Source of the DNA: Siphonodentalium dalli
Lineage: Eukaryota > Mollusca > Scaphopoda > Gadilida > Siphonodentaliidae
Reading direction: 5' to 3'
Assembly (NCBI GenBank): GCA_032622095.1
Contig: CP136066.1
Span: 153,287,152-153,351,151, forward strand
DNA length: 64,000 nucleotides
Shown: in pieces, positions 22,190 to 33,337 of the stretch
Layout: each line of letters starts with the position of its first letter
Position numbering within the stretch: position 1 is the stretch's first letter
Translations under genes and position numbers: made by a program
Notes under the pieces: generated by a model
Told to the model about the DNA's origin: nothing
The model's database searches: none
The model's input: the letters and a program-made list of their open reading frames with translations, nothing else

Positions 22190-25100
22190 ACAGTGTCCCC
22201 CGAACCGGTGGCTTCATTTGGAGCGGAGGCTTTGTAGAAGTATACTATATGGATAAGACACTTGTGCATTGTCTCATTACTGTCATGCATACAAATAACC
22301 AAATCTTAAAAAAACCTCAAATTGGCACAAAATGAAGAAAATTACAAGAAAAATTGAATTTTCTAAGTTGAAAAGCCCATAACTCTGAGCAAAATCATTG
22401 ATTCAAACTCAAATTCGTCTAACTTGATCTGTCTTTTGTGCTAGTAAACCTACATATACCAAATTTAATTTCATTCAGTACACATTTACTAAAGTTTTCA
22501 TCCGGAAACCTCAAATTGGCAAAAATTCTAAGTAAAAAAGGGACATAACTCTGGTGAAAATTGGCGGGTGGAACCCGAATTTGAACTTGACCTGTGTTTT
22601 GCTGGGAGAAAGAGACATACCATATTTGATTTAAATCTGATTAACTCTACTAAGTTATCATCCGGACACCAACTTCTGGGGTTTTATATGTCCGGTCGGC
22701 GGACAAAAAAGGGCCATAACTCGGATTAAACCGAAATTCGAACTTGAGGTTGTATTTTGATATAAGTAATCCACAAAAAAACGAGTTTTGCATATAAACA
22801 ATCCAAAATCAAGTTATCATCCGGAAACCAAAAATGAGAGGCTGATCACGATCGGCAGATGTTTAACCCATACCTTGGCGATAGCGATCTTTTTATGAGT
22901 GCAAGAATATCAACAATTCACAGCGTACTATTATTTATTAGTTTCATAGTGGAATCAGACTTATTGAGCAACTTGCTCATTTAAACACAATAGGAACATG
23001 GATATGACATTCGATTTCAACCTATTAGGTCACTCCAACAGAGATACATATATGTGTGATAGATTGATAAAGATAATTATGCCCAACTACAGTCAGACAG
23101 ATGCACCATAGCTGTTAAAGATATAATAGTTACAATATTAACATCATAATAACTCTATTTATTTACTTCTTACAATGGAACCTGAGTCATAACAGATTAT
23201 GTTGTTGTGTTAGCTGCATAGTAAAAGTTATGGGATGATTGAGATTAGAGACCAACAAACACCTGAACATCTATATAAGTGAGGGGTGTATATACCTTGA
23301 TATTAAATATGATTGATAATGGTTGGATATAAAATATTTTAATACAGAATTATCAGATAACAAAAGGAGAGATATGAGAAGGGTCAAATTGAAAATATTA
23401 CAGTCATAACATTGGATCGCGTACAGTATACCTATGGATAATTTTATTCTAAGCTGATCATTGGAAAGATACAATGTCTGTAACAGCAGAAATATTATTA
23501 AATGTTGGGTTAATATTCTCAAAACAATTCAATCAATACCAAAATCTATACACGTGAAGAATGTGTCACGATCAACCTGAATGAGATTATAAAAGTGATT
23601 GGGTGAAAAATATTTGACCAATAAGTCAGCTTCAAGAATACCAGAACCATTATTATTATCCTGCAGCCCAAATGCAATAGAGGGAATTTCAAAATAAGAT
23701 ATTTCCTCAAATGATGAATATTCAATTGGTGGCTTATAGAAATTCTTAGTGAACCTGGCCCAAGGCGAAAGAGATAATTTAAAATCTGCCTATCAGATAT
23801 CATGTGTCTATGGAATAGGTTAATTTTAATCATGAAATACATGCAAGTGAAAAGTGGATCACGATCAACCTGGACATAGAATAGGAGAATGAACATATAA
23901 TGTGTGGAGAGGGTTAATCATTTTCAATGACATCATATGATGGAACTAATGTGTGGATTAATTTTTTTCTCAAGATAAGACAACAGTGTCTCTGTAAACA
24001 ACAATTCTCTAAACAGCCATGCTCTAGAACATCCTACAAATGGACAATGAACTATTTGTATTAATGCCATGAACATGTTTCAACAGGGGGGGTTAAATTA
24101 CTATTGCACACAAACTGGAGTAAAGAATCATCAATCACTTAAATTTGACAGCTCTGGGAGCAGCCAGTGGTTTAGCAGTTAGTATCCAGTGTCATTCTCT
24201 GATTCCAATAAAGCAGATTACTGTGTAAAGTCATTTGTCTTAAACCCCACAGGGCATATAGGTAGTAAATTACTTGAATTATAAAGGGCCATAACTCTGT
24301 TAAAATATATCGGATCAAACCCAAATTTGAACTTGATCTGTATTTTGGGGTGAGGACCACATGTACCAAATTTGGTGTAGATCAGATGAAAAATGTTTTG
24401 AGTCATAGCAGCTTGCGTGAGTTCTAAGTAAACATAAGTTTGAAAAGGGTTAATTAAACGATACCAAAAACCATACAGATAAAGAACGTGCTAAGAAAAA
24501 CCTAGGTAAGAAATATGAGGCATATCAGAAGAAAACAGTTTGACTTAGATGCATCAGATAGCATTTGTGTGCAGGGTTAATTATTTTCTAAACCGATCAA
24601 CCAATCGATACCAAAAACTATACAGGTGAGGGGTGTGTCATTATAAACCCTACATATCAAATATGAAAACAATCGGACAAAAAATACTTTGGTTACAGCA
24701 TTGGATAGCTCATGCCTATGTGCGGATGCAAAGTGTTAATAATTTCTAAACCGATCAACCGTTCGATACCAAAAACTATACAGGTGAGGAGTGTGTCATC
24801 ATAAACATGCACATAAAATTTTAACAAGATCCGATAAAAAATATTCAAGTAAATGAATCGGATAGCAAGTGTCTACGGACAGACGGACGGACGGACAGAC
24901 GGATGGACGAACGACGGATGGTTGATCCGGACGTCGGCATTATGTGTACCATACATGGTATGGGTACACATAAAAAGAAGAAAATTGAATTTTCTATGTC
25001 GCAAAAGGGGCATAACTCTGCCAAAAATGGTCAGACAGAACCCAAGTTCGAACTTGACCTGTGTTTTGCTGGGAGAAAGTAATATACCAAATTTGGTTTG

Positions 25101-25372
25101 AATCCGATTAACTCTACTAAAGTATCATCCAGAAACCAACTTTCAGGGGTTTTCCAAGTAAAAAAAAGGGCCATAACTCTCGCAAAAATGGGCGGAGCAA
25201 ACCCATATTCGAACTTGACCTTTATTTTGGTCTGATAAACTCACCTATGAAATTTGCTTTTGATCTAATAACCGAAACTAAAGTTATCATCTGGAAACCA
25301 TTTCCGGACGCACGCACGGACGGACACCGGCTATTTTAATAGTCCCCCGAAAAAAAAAAATTGGGGGACAAT
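22190..25372. repeat. Composite of GGGCCATAACTC-type elements
   Basis: TGTCCCCCGAA near 22192 and TTGGGGGACA near 25363 form short inverted edges. Between them are repeated modules: GGGCCATAACTCTG or GGGACATAACTC, GAACTTGACCTGTGTTTTGC, CCAAATTTGGTTT and TATCATCCGGAAACC, with GGACAGACGGACGG runs at about 24885 and 25310. An inner part (about 23270-24870) repeats AACGATACCAAAAACTATAC with AGGTGAGGGGTGTGTCA at roughly 150-170-bp spacing. No intact protein is encoded. I read it as nested non-autonomous transposons. Confidence 0.55.
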
Positions 25373-25443
25373 TGTTTTGTTTTTTTTAGAGGATCCTACC
25401 CACGGGGAACTTGTAGCAAAAACATATTGAAATATATACCTCA

Positions 25444-25458
25444 TATACTACCACAGGG
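25444..25458 (+). repeat. G homopolymer tract
   Basis: More than 12 G after ACCACA, at the boundary between the 22.2-25.4 kb composite and the next element. Confidence 0.7.
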
Positions 25459-25507
25459 GGGGGGGGGGGTCACTAATTATGTACCGAATACCACCGAATG
25501 ACGTCAA

Positions 25508-26290
25508 CGTTGATTTTCTGACTCACTGCACCGATTTTGGTCGGATAAACGGTATTGTCGCGTATATTGCTACTTCCAAAAGTGATATAAACCCTCCTTA
25601 CCATGTAAAGTGCTGTAGAATGCCGATATAAACCTGTTTTATACGTTCAAGTGTTAGAAATCTTTCTAATGTGACCATAAACATGGGACGATTCACCATT
25701 CATCGTGGCAATATAATGCCCTCTTTCTGATTGGTCGATATTCACGTGGCTTTGTTTACGAAATGACCGTCCGAAAAAAATATATTGTGTTTTTCGACCA
25801 ATGTGAAAGAGTCACATTTGCCAATACCGTGTTCGTAACGTAACTATCACAAGTATAACGTACTCTGATAACAACTTATCGCCAAATTCATGCTTCAAAC
25901 ATTTTTAGCATATCATCTTCGACTTGTTTTATTTTATTTTTATGAAAAGAAATAACAAATGGGGTAATAAATATATATAACGACAAATAGAATCAAATTG
26001 GTCATTTTCTTGGTACAGGCAAGCAAGGTACGAATATTTGTGAAATCTGAGTACGAACGTCAGAGTGTTCCCCTATGGTATTCCAATAATCACCAACCGT
26101 GGAGTGCATGTTCATGGTTTGGTTTGAAGAAATTTTCTCACTTCAAAGTATACAAAAGTTGTTTTTAGACATTCCACTGAATTTGACAGTGTAAGGAGGT
26201 TTTTATTCACTTTTGAAAGAAGAAAAACAAGCAACAATGCCGTTTACACGACCATAATCGGTTCGGTGAGTCAGAAATGCAAAAAATTTC
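25508..26290. mobile_element. DNA element with ~110-bp imperfect terminal inverted repeats
   Basis: The left end (TTTCTGACTCACTGCACCG, GGATAAACGGTATTG, CAAAAGTGATATAAACC, TCCTTACCATG) is matched in inverted order at the right (GTGTAAGGAGG, TTTTTATTCACTTTTG, AATGCCGTTTACAC, CGGTGAGTCAG). The interior is unique and non-coding. The long TIRs and ~780-bp length suggest a MITE of unknown superfamily. Confidence 0.6.
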
Positions 26291-26309
26291 GGGAATGGGA
26301 AACCGAACA

Positions 26310-27900
26310 TTGTCTGACCTTGTCATATATATATATATATATATATTACGTAAACACTGTTTTCTACAAAGTGCCTGTGGATCCTACCCAGTGAGGACTT
26401 ATTTATCTGTTTTAGTGTTTATCAGTATTGTCACCCCCCCCCCCCACAATCATAATGATGACCCCATCCACCACCTTGACACTGCTCCAACTCCACTATT
26501 TCTCCTATTATATGGCATTGTTTGAGATTGTATGCATAAAACAACATCAATTTGAATCGAATGACATAATTCTGATAATTCATCTGCCATAGTTTTGAAC
26601 TTGTCCCCAGTATAAGGATTAATTTTCGCTGCAAAATGTTCACTTAATCTAAAACTACCGTGAATTACGGTAGCATATATAATCCATGTAACGACATATT
26701 CACTAGCTAGTACATATTGCAGTTTGATCCTATTTTATAATTACTTTAATTATATTGATTAATTCAATGTTATAATAGCTATAATAGCTTATTTTCATCA
26801 TGTTTTAAACTTGAAATGACAGCGCACTCAATCACATTGAATGTAACGTCACAACATATCTGGTCAAGGTCATAAATCTAGACCTTCCAAGTTGGGGTTC
26901 TTCTCACGTGCACTGTGATAGTGATACATGACCATTCAAAGAACGTAGAACAATAGATTTCGACATATATCCTCGTGATTTTCGGAATGTAAGTATGACA
27001 GGGTATCGTACATCCAAATATAACCACACCCAGCTCAAATTATTCAATTCATTGGAATCCAGGTTATCCCGGGGCAGAGAGTTCCACATGTGACATGACT
27101 TAACGTGATAGTTGACCAACATCAATTATCACTAATGGCGATGCACCAAGCAGTGCTAGTAGCCTACTTGTAAATGACGAAATAGCACGCAATAATAGCA
27201 AGCTGATGTTTTCATGATCGCTGCACTGTTTTGTCAATTTGTGGCCAAAACTCAAATAAAATCATGTCATGTTGCATTACTATCCTTTATTTCTTCATTA
27301 TACAACACACAACATGCTTTAAGTGTATTTTCCGCCTTATTTTAAATTATTTTTCCTCAGCTTGGTTCTGCATTTTCATTTGGTATTTCGCACTCTGTTT
27401 CATATCGCGAGAACAGGTGACGAGAACAATTCGAACTCAATTTGTTTCGTATATAGTGTTGCAAAAGTATAAAAGATGACACCAGAACATTTAGTTTTAC
27501 ATATATGTTGTACAGGATTGGTATTCGTATATGATTACTTGATAATTTCGGTGAAATTCGGATTTTACCTGAGTTCACGGTGACTTTGAAATCGGCAACA
27601 GTTACGTACTTAGAAAATTTCGTACCGATAGATGTCGTGAGTTGGGTGGGGGTGTTAGACGACTTTCTGACAGAACGAACACAGGAAGGTGACATTCATT
27701 CGTTATTCGAAATTTTTTGATTAATAAGGGTGTTGTAGAATGACACCCCCCCCCCAATTGCAATCTAAATATTCACCCACACCAATCCAAAATGGCAGCG
27801 TCCAGAAGGTACGTTTCATATATGGAACCTAGTAGAAAATCTACGGGATAATCAAGATATTCAATGTATAGTAAATTTTTGACTAATATGGAACCATGCC
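26310..27900. other. No gene recognised; microsatellite and C-tracts
   Basis: Contains an (AT)n tract at 26327-26347, a C-tract at 26432, a C-tract at 27746 and the ATGGC-type phrase CCAAAATGGCAGCG at 27788. Nothing with coding character or splice-flanked frames was found. Confidence 0.35.
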
Positions 27901-28718
27901 ATTTCTCAACCACTTGACCAATTTATGTCAAATTAAGGGTGTTGTATGGTGGCCCAAGACAACCTTTCCACAAACTGGGCCCGGTGTAACAGGATATCTC
28001 CCCCCCCCCCCACCTGGATATCTCCCCCCCCCCCCCCATGTACGACTAAAAAATAATTTCACTCATTTGATATCGTTTGGTTCTGAAATGGCCAGAAAAA
28101 TGTTTTTTGAGATTAAATTTTTTTTATTTTTTTTGGTTGAAATTTCCAACACAATAGGAACGCTTCAGTTGAGGCCAGTCTAGATGCTAGGATTAGCGAT
28201 TTTCTTGTATAGTTTTCAACAATTTCTCAACTCGGGCCGAACAACCATGGACAGCCCGGTGTGTCCTGGTCTCTTGTCCGTAGCCGTGTGCATTTGTCTG
28301 GAGTTAGACCGCCAGATGTTACAATTTATGCAATTTTTCAGGTAAAAATATCTTAATGGTCTCATACCGGGAATATATAGAACCATGATTTTGGTTTAGG
28401 AATATATAGGATATTAGGCCAGAGCATTGAGGTGCAAGGGGGGTGCAAATGGAATTATGCAGAAACATGTAGTATTTGGTCTTATTCTGATTCAAGGGGG
28501 GGGGGGTGGAATTATGCAAAAACATGTATTTGGTCTGATTCTGATTCTGATTCAGGGGGGGGGGGGGGTGCAGTTGGAATTTCCCAAGGTGGACACCCCC
28601 GAACAGAGACCCCCACTCGGCGCTCTGCACCTCGGCAACTGCCTTTGGCAGATGGGCCGGTATTATATTCATTTCCCGGGCCGGTTTTTTGGCCCGTTCC
28701 GCCTCTGGTGGGGGGGAA

Positions 28719-29598
28719 GATGTCCAGGTCAGGATATCTCCCCCCCCCCCCACCCAGCACCTACATGACAAAAAAATAATCTTATGGTTTTATCGCTCGT
28801 TTTGCTTTATATAGTCAAGAAACAGCGAGAAATTAACTTCTTCTGAGAACAAGTTGTTTGAGTCAGGGTTTTGGGGTGGGGGGGGGGGGAGATGTCCAGG
28901 TCAGGATATCTCCCCCCCCCCACCCAGCACCTACATGACAAAAAAATAATCTTATGGTTTTATCGCTCGTTTTGCTTTATATAGTCATGAAACAGCGAGA
29001 AATTAACTTCTTCTGAGACCAAGTTGTTTGAGTCAGGGTTTGGGTGGGAGATGTCCAGGTCAGGATATCTCCCCCCCCCCCCACCCAGCACCTACATGAC
29101 AAAAAAATAATCTTATGGTTTTATCGCTTGTTTTGCTTTATAGTCATGAAACAGCAAGAAATTAACTTCTTCTGAGAACAAGTTGTTTGAGTCAGGGTTT
29201 GGGGGGGGGGGAGATGTCCAGGTCAGGATATCTTCCCCCCCCCCCCCCCACCCAGCACCTACATGACAAAAAAATAATCTTATGGTTTTATCGCTTGTTT
29301 TGCTTTATATAGTCATGAAACAGCGAGAAATTAACTTCTTCTGAGAACAAGTTTTTTGAGTCAGGGTTTGGGTGGGGGTGAAGATGTCCAGGTCAGGATA
29401 TCTCCCCCCCCACCCAGCACCTACATGACAAAAAAATAATCTTATGGTTTTATCGCTCGTTTTGCTTTATATAGTCAAGAAACAGCGAGAAATTAACTTC
29501 TTCTGAGAACAAGTTGTTTGAGTCAGGGTTTGGGGTGGGGGGGGGGAAATGTCCAGGTCAGGATATCTTCCCCCCCCCCACCCAGCACCTACATGACA
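28719..29598 (+). repeat. ~165-bp tandem array, six direct units
   Basis: Six units start with GATGTCCAGGTCAGGATATC at about 28719, 28890, 29050, 29213, 29382 and 29549. Each continues through a C-tract, CACCCAGCACCTACATGAC, a TTATGGTTTTATCGCT stretch, AGCGAGAAATTAACTTCTTC, GAGTCAGGGTT and a G-tract. The units are nearly identical apart from homopolymer lengths, so the array is young or homogenised. Confidence 0.9.
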
Positions 29599-29698
29599 NN
29601 NNNNNNNNNNNNNNNNNNNNNNNNNNNNNNNNNNNNNNNNNNNNNNNNNNNNNNNNNNNNNNNNNNNNNNNNNNNNNNNNNNNNNNNNNNNNNNNNNN
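29599..29698. other. 100-N assembly gap
   Basis: Exactly 100 N, the conventional placeholder for a gap of unknown size. It lies where the array switches orientation, so the true copy number and junction are unknown. Confidence 0.98.
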
Positions 29699-30000
29699 TT
29701 TCTCGCTGTTTCATGAATATATAAAGCAAAACAAGCAATAAATCCATACAATGATTTATTTGTCATGTAGGTGCTGGGTGGGTGGGGGGGGGGGGGATAT
29801 CCTGACCTGGACATCTCCCCCCCCCCCCCCCCACCCCAAACCCTGACTCAAACAACTTTCTCTTGGAGAAGCTAATTTCTCGCTGTTTCATTACTATATA
29901 AAGCAAAATAAGCGATAAAACCATAAGATGATTTTTTTGTCATGTAGGCGCGGGGTGGGGGGGGGGGGGGGGTGGAATATCCAAGCCTGGACGTTTGAAA
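29699..30000 (-). repeat. Inverted array units after the gap
   Basis: Two partial units in reverse orientation, recognisable by GTCATGTAGGTGCTGGGTG, GGGATATCCTGACCTGGACA and TTTCTCGCTGTTTCAT, the complements of the 28719-29598 unit. The second is more diverged (GTAGGCGCGGGGTG). Confidence 0.85.
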
Positions 30001-30591
30001 GAAAAGAAAAAATTTGAATTAAAAAAAAACATTTTTCTAGTCATTTCATGAACAGACAATCAAATTCGTGAAAAAAATAATTTTGTCACTTTTTTTTTTT
30101 TAAATAAAAAAAAATTTACTAATTTTGTTTTTTAATCTCCAAAAACATTTTTTTGGCCATTTCAGAACCAAACGATATCATATGAGTGAAATTATTTTTT
30201 AGTCGTACATGGGGGGGAAGATATCCAGGGTGGGGGGGGGGGGGGAAATATCCTAGGACATCTTCCCCCCCGGGGGGGGGGGGGGAAGATATCCTGGGGG
30301 GGAGATGACGTGTTACACCGGTCACTCCGATCCAAAATGGCCACCACCCAGATGGTTTCAAAAAGGCCAACCATTCATTTCATGGCCCCTTGATCAATTT
30401 AGTTCAAAGGGTGGCACCCCCCTCCCCAAGACACCAAAAATATTCACCCACCCCAAAATGTCTATCCAAGACACCATATCCATACACCCCACCCCAATAC
30501 AAAATACCTCAATATTAACTTATTTCTTACCGATAAGCGTTTATTTTTTCAATACTTTACAAACCCTTAGAAAAAAACAAATCATTTCTCT

Positions 30592-31417
30592 CCCGCCTCC
30601 CCAACTTTAATACATATATTTGTGACATCCCCCATTTGGCATATCTGAAAGAAAAAACAACTTTACGTAGACCTTATATCCCACCCTCCCTGTCCATTAC
30701 TATGCCCTTGAAATACCCATGCTCAACTTTCAAAAAATCAGTGCGAAATAACCAAGATTCCTTGTGTTAGCTGTGACCTGTGTGACAGATGGATCCATCT
30801 TAGTTGTTCTAAACTTTCAAAAGCAGACTTCATAAAGCTTGTTGATGATGAAAAAACATGGTTTTGTCACCATTGTATTGAATCTATACTACCATTTAAT
30901 CATATAGAAGCAGTAAGGCACTGTTTCGGTTGGCACTATTTGATATGAAACATGATTATGTTCATTCAAATGTCACCTCAAAAGATCCCTTACTAATGAA
31001 CCCATTCACCCTGAATGATGACTTTCGTAAGGAATCCCAACTGGATGACGATGATTATAACTTAGACCCAATAAATGCTGATAGAAAACTCCTCCAATTA
31101 TATCCTTCTTGAAGAATTCAATGATAAATTGAAACAGTTGAATAAAAATATATCATCTTCAATAATTCATTTCAACATACCCTCTTTAATGAGAAAAAAA
31201 GATAAATTATCTACTTTTCTTCATGCTTGTAGACATAGATTTGATATAATAGGCGTTACTGAAACTTGGCTGACAGATGAGTCTCGAATTGATCTGACAA
31301 AAATGGGGAGTTACAAGTTATATGAAAACCATAGGAATGACAGAAAGGGGGGTGGGGTTGGAATTTATGTTAATGATACACTGAATGATAACCTTAAAGC
31401 TCAAGTTCGAACAGACT
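30592..31417 (+). pseudogene. Non-LTR retrotransposon fragment, copy 1 (PHD finger + endonuclease)
   Basis: A decayed LINE segment. Residues read in shifting frames show a PHD-type zinc finger (CSTCKKSV, CDLCDRWIHLSC, WFCHHCIE; about 30712-30890), an acidic linker (about 30930-31110) and the N-terminal half of an apurinic-type endonuclease: SSIIHFNIPSL, the catalytic-Glu motif IIGVTETWLTDE and GGGVGIYVND (about 31100-31400). At least two frame breaks, one in the PHD (TGTTAGCTGTGACC) and one before the endonuclease, make it non-functional. Reverse transcriptase is absent. A PHD ORF1 followed by EN is seen in CR1/L2-like clades; clade assignment is inference. Confidence 0.8.
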
Positions 31418-32397
31418 TCCCATACAGAAATTTCTCATGAGAAGTTGTTAGAATCTTATAAGAATCTCATGAGAAGCATATTAGAAAGATATGCAAAGCA
31501 GAGAAATCTAACATGAACCTTGTGAGAAGATGTTAGAAATCAATTTTCTAACCAAGGGTCTTATGTGAGAAAAATTTATCACGTGAGAAATATGAGATCT
31601 CGTAAGAAATGCAGACTTAGAAATATTTCCACTGAACCGATAGTATATTTTTCTAAGTTGCAAATTCTAATTTGAGTTCTCATGAGAAAAATAGACTTTG
31701 AAATTATCATCCTTCAAGTAAGTTTAAAAAAAAATTCTGGGTTAAGAAATTTTCACTTGATTTCTTATGAGGAATGCAGTTTTCACAAAAACTTATTGGA
31801 TATTTTCAAAGTCAGAAATTCTCACGTTAGATCTCATAAGAAATAGACTTTAAATTGTGTGGTCTCCAATTCCAGAAAAGTAAGCTATATAAGTGTGATT
31901 TTCTTACATGAGAATATGTTAGAAATAGGGTAGATATTTTTAAGTCAGATTTCAATGGTGGGGTAAAATGATTTAATCTAGAACATGTGGTCTTGAGAAA
32001 TCTGATCTGGTGTATGCTGGAGAATTCAAAATATAAAATGCGCCAAAACAGTTACTGGAGTTAACCTGTACATGTCAGTTGCTGTGCATGATTTTGACTG
32101 TAAATTATCTTTATATCTGTGCTAGAAGCTTAAGTTGTGTTATATTCAGGAGAAGGGGAACATGGAGTTATATTTATTGTTTTATTTGTGGATATTCTTT
32201 AATGATAAGTTCCACAACATGGAATACACACTATACTAGGTAAGTGTAATATTTATATAAATGGCAGAGGGCTTTAGGCATCATGGCAAGATTTGATGGC
32301 ATGTGGTCTCTTGTGTTGCCTTTACTGCAGGTTCTAATATGTAATTTATCAACCAGGTTAGACTACATGCAGTATATATTAAAGTTGATTTAAATCC
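31418..32397. repeat. Spacer between LINE copies, rich in CTCATGAGAA words
   Basis: The first 500 bp (31430-31930) repeat TCTCATGAGAA, GTTAGAAAT, CTCATAAGAAAT and TCTTACATGAGAA at irregular spacing. TTCTCATGAGAA is self-complementary. The remainder to 32397 shows nothing recognisable. No gene is seen. Confidence 0.45.
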
Positions 32398-33335
32398 CCC
32401 GCCTCCCCAACTTTAATACATATATTTGTGACATCCCCCATTTGGCATATCTGAAAGAAAAAACAACTTTACGTAGACCTTATATCCCACCCCACCCTCC
32501 CTGTCCATTACTATGCCCTTGAAATACCCATGCTCAACTTGCAAAAAATCAGTGCGAAATAACCAAGATTCCTTGTGCTAGCTGTGACCTGTGTGACAGA
32601 TGGATCCATCTTAGTTGTTCTAAACTTTCAAAAGCAGACTTCATAAAGCTTGTTGATGATGAAAAAACATGGTTTTGTCACCATTGTATTGAATCTATAC
32701 TACCATTTAATCATATAGAAGAAGAGGCACTGTTTCGGTTGGCACTATTTGATATGAAACATGATTATGTTCATTCAAATGTCACCTCAAAAGATCCCTT
32801 ACTAATGAACCCATTCACCCTGAATGATGACTTTCGTAAGGAATCCCAACTGGATGACAATGATTATAACTTAGACCCAATAAATGCTGATAGAAAACTC
32901 CTCCAATTATATCCTTCTTGAAGAATTCAATGATAAATTGAAACAGTTGAATAAAAATATATCATCTTCAATAATTCATTTCAACATACGCTCTTTAATG
33001 AGAAAAAAAGATAAATTATCTACTTTTCTTCATGCTTGTAGACATAGATTTGATATAATAGGCGTTACTGAAACTTGGCTGACAGATGAGTCTCGAATTG
33101 ATCTGACAAAAATGGGGAGTTATATGAAAACCATAGGAATGACAGAAAGGGGGGGTGGGGTTGGAATTTATGTTAATGATAACCTTAAAGCTCAAGTTCG
33201 AACAGACTAATTATCTATATTCACGGAAAGCTTTGAAAGCTTATTTATTGAAATCCCTGATCATAAAAACAAGAACCAACTAATATGCTGTATATATCGA
33301 TGCCCAAATGCTGATGTTGACACCTTTCTTGAACA
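32398..33335 (+). pseudogene. Non-LTR retrotransposon fragment, copy 2
   Basis: Nearly identical to 30592-31417 up to about 33208, including the same PHD and pre-endonuclease frame breaks. It has small deletions and restores IRSL where copy 1 has IPSL. After GAACAGACT it continues about 120 bp further into endonuclease sequence (FTESFESLFIEI, NQLICCIYRCPNADVDTFL) before joining the AAGACAGTCAAAGACTG repeat at about 33338. It is a duplicate of copy 1's locus or the parent of it. Confidence 0.8.
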
Positions 33336-33337
33336 AG

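Larger units (their letters stand above)
27902..30420. mobile_element. Second foldback element containing a ~165-bp tandem array
   Basis: The outer arms are inverted. The left arm (CAACCACTTGACC, CGGTGTAACA, GGATATCTCC, ATGTACGACTAAAAAATAAT, GATATCGTTTGGTTCTGAAA, about 27905-28115) is matched by its complement at about 30120-30400. Between them lies a tandem array in one orientation up to the N gap and in the other after it. Poly-G and poly-C tracts separate the units. Open frames here translate homopolymers and are not genes. Confidence 0.75.

Noticed and set aside
28319-30370. Pro-rich and Gly-rich frames in the 28-30 kb region
   Set aside because: They are translations of poly-C/poly-G tracts within a tandem array and cross an N gap. 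Not genes.
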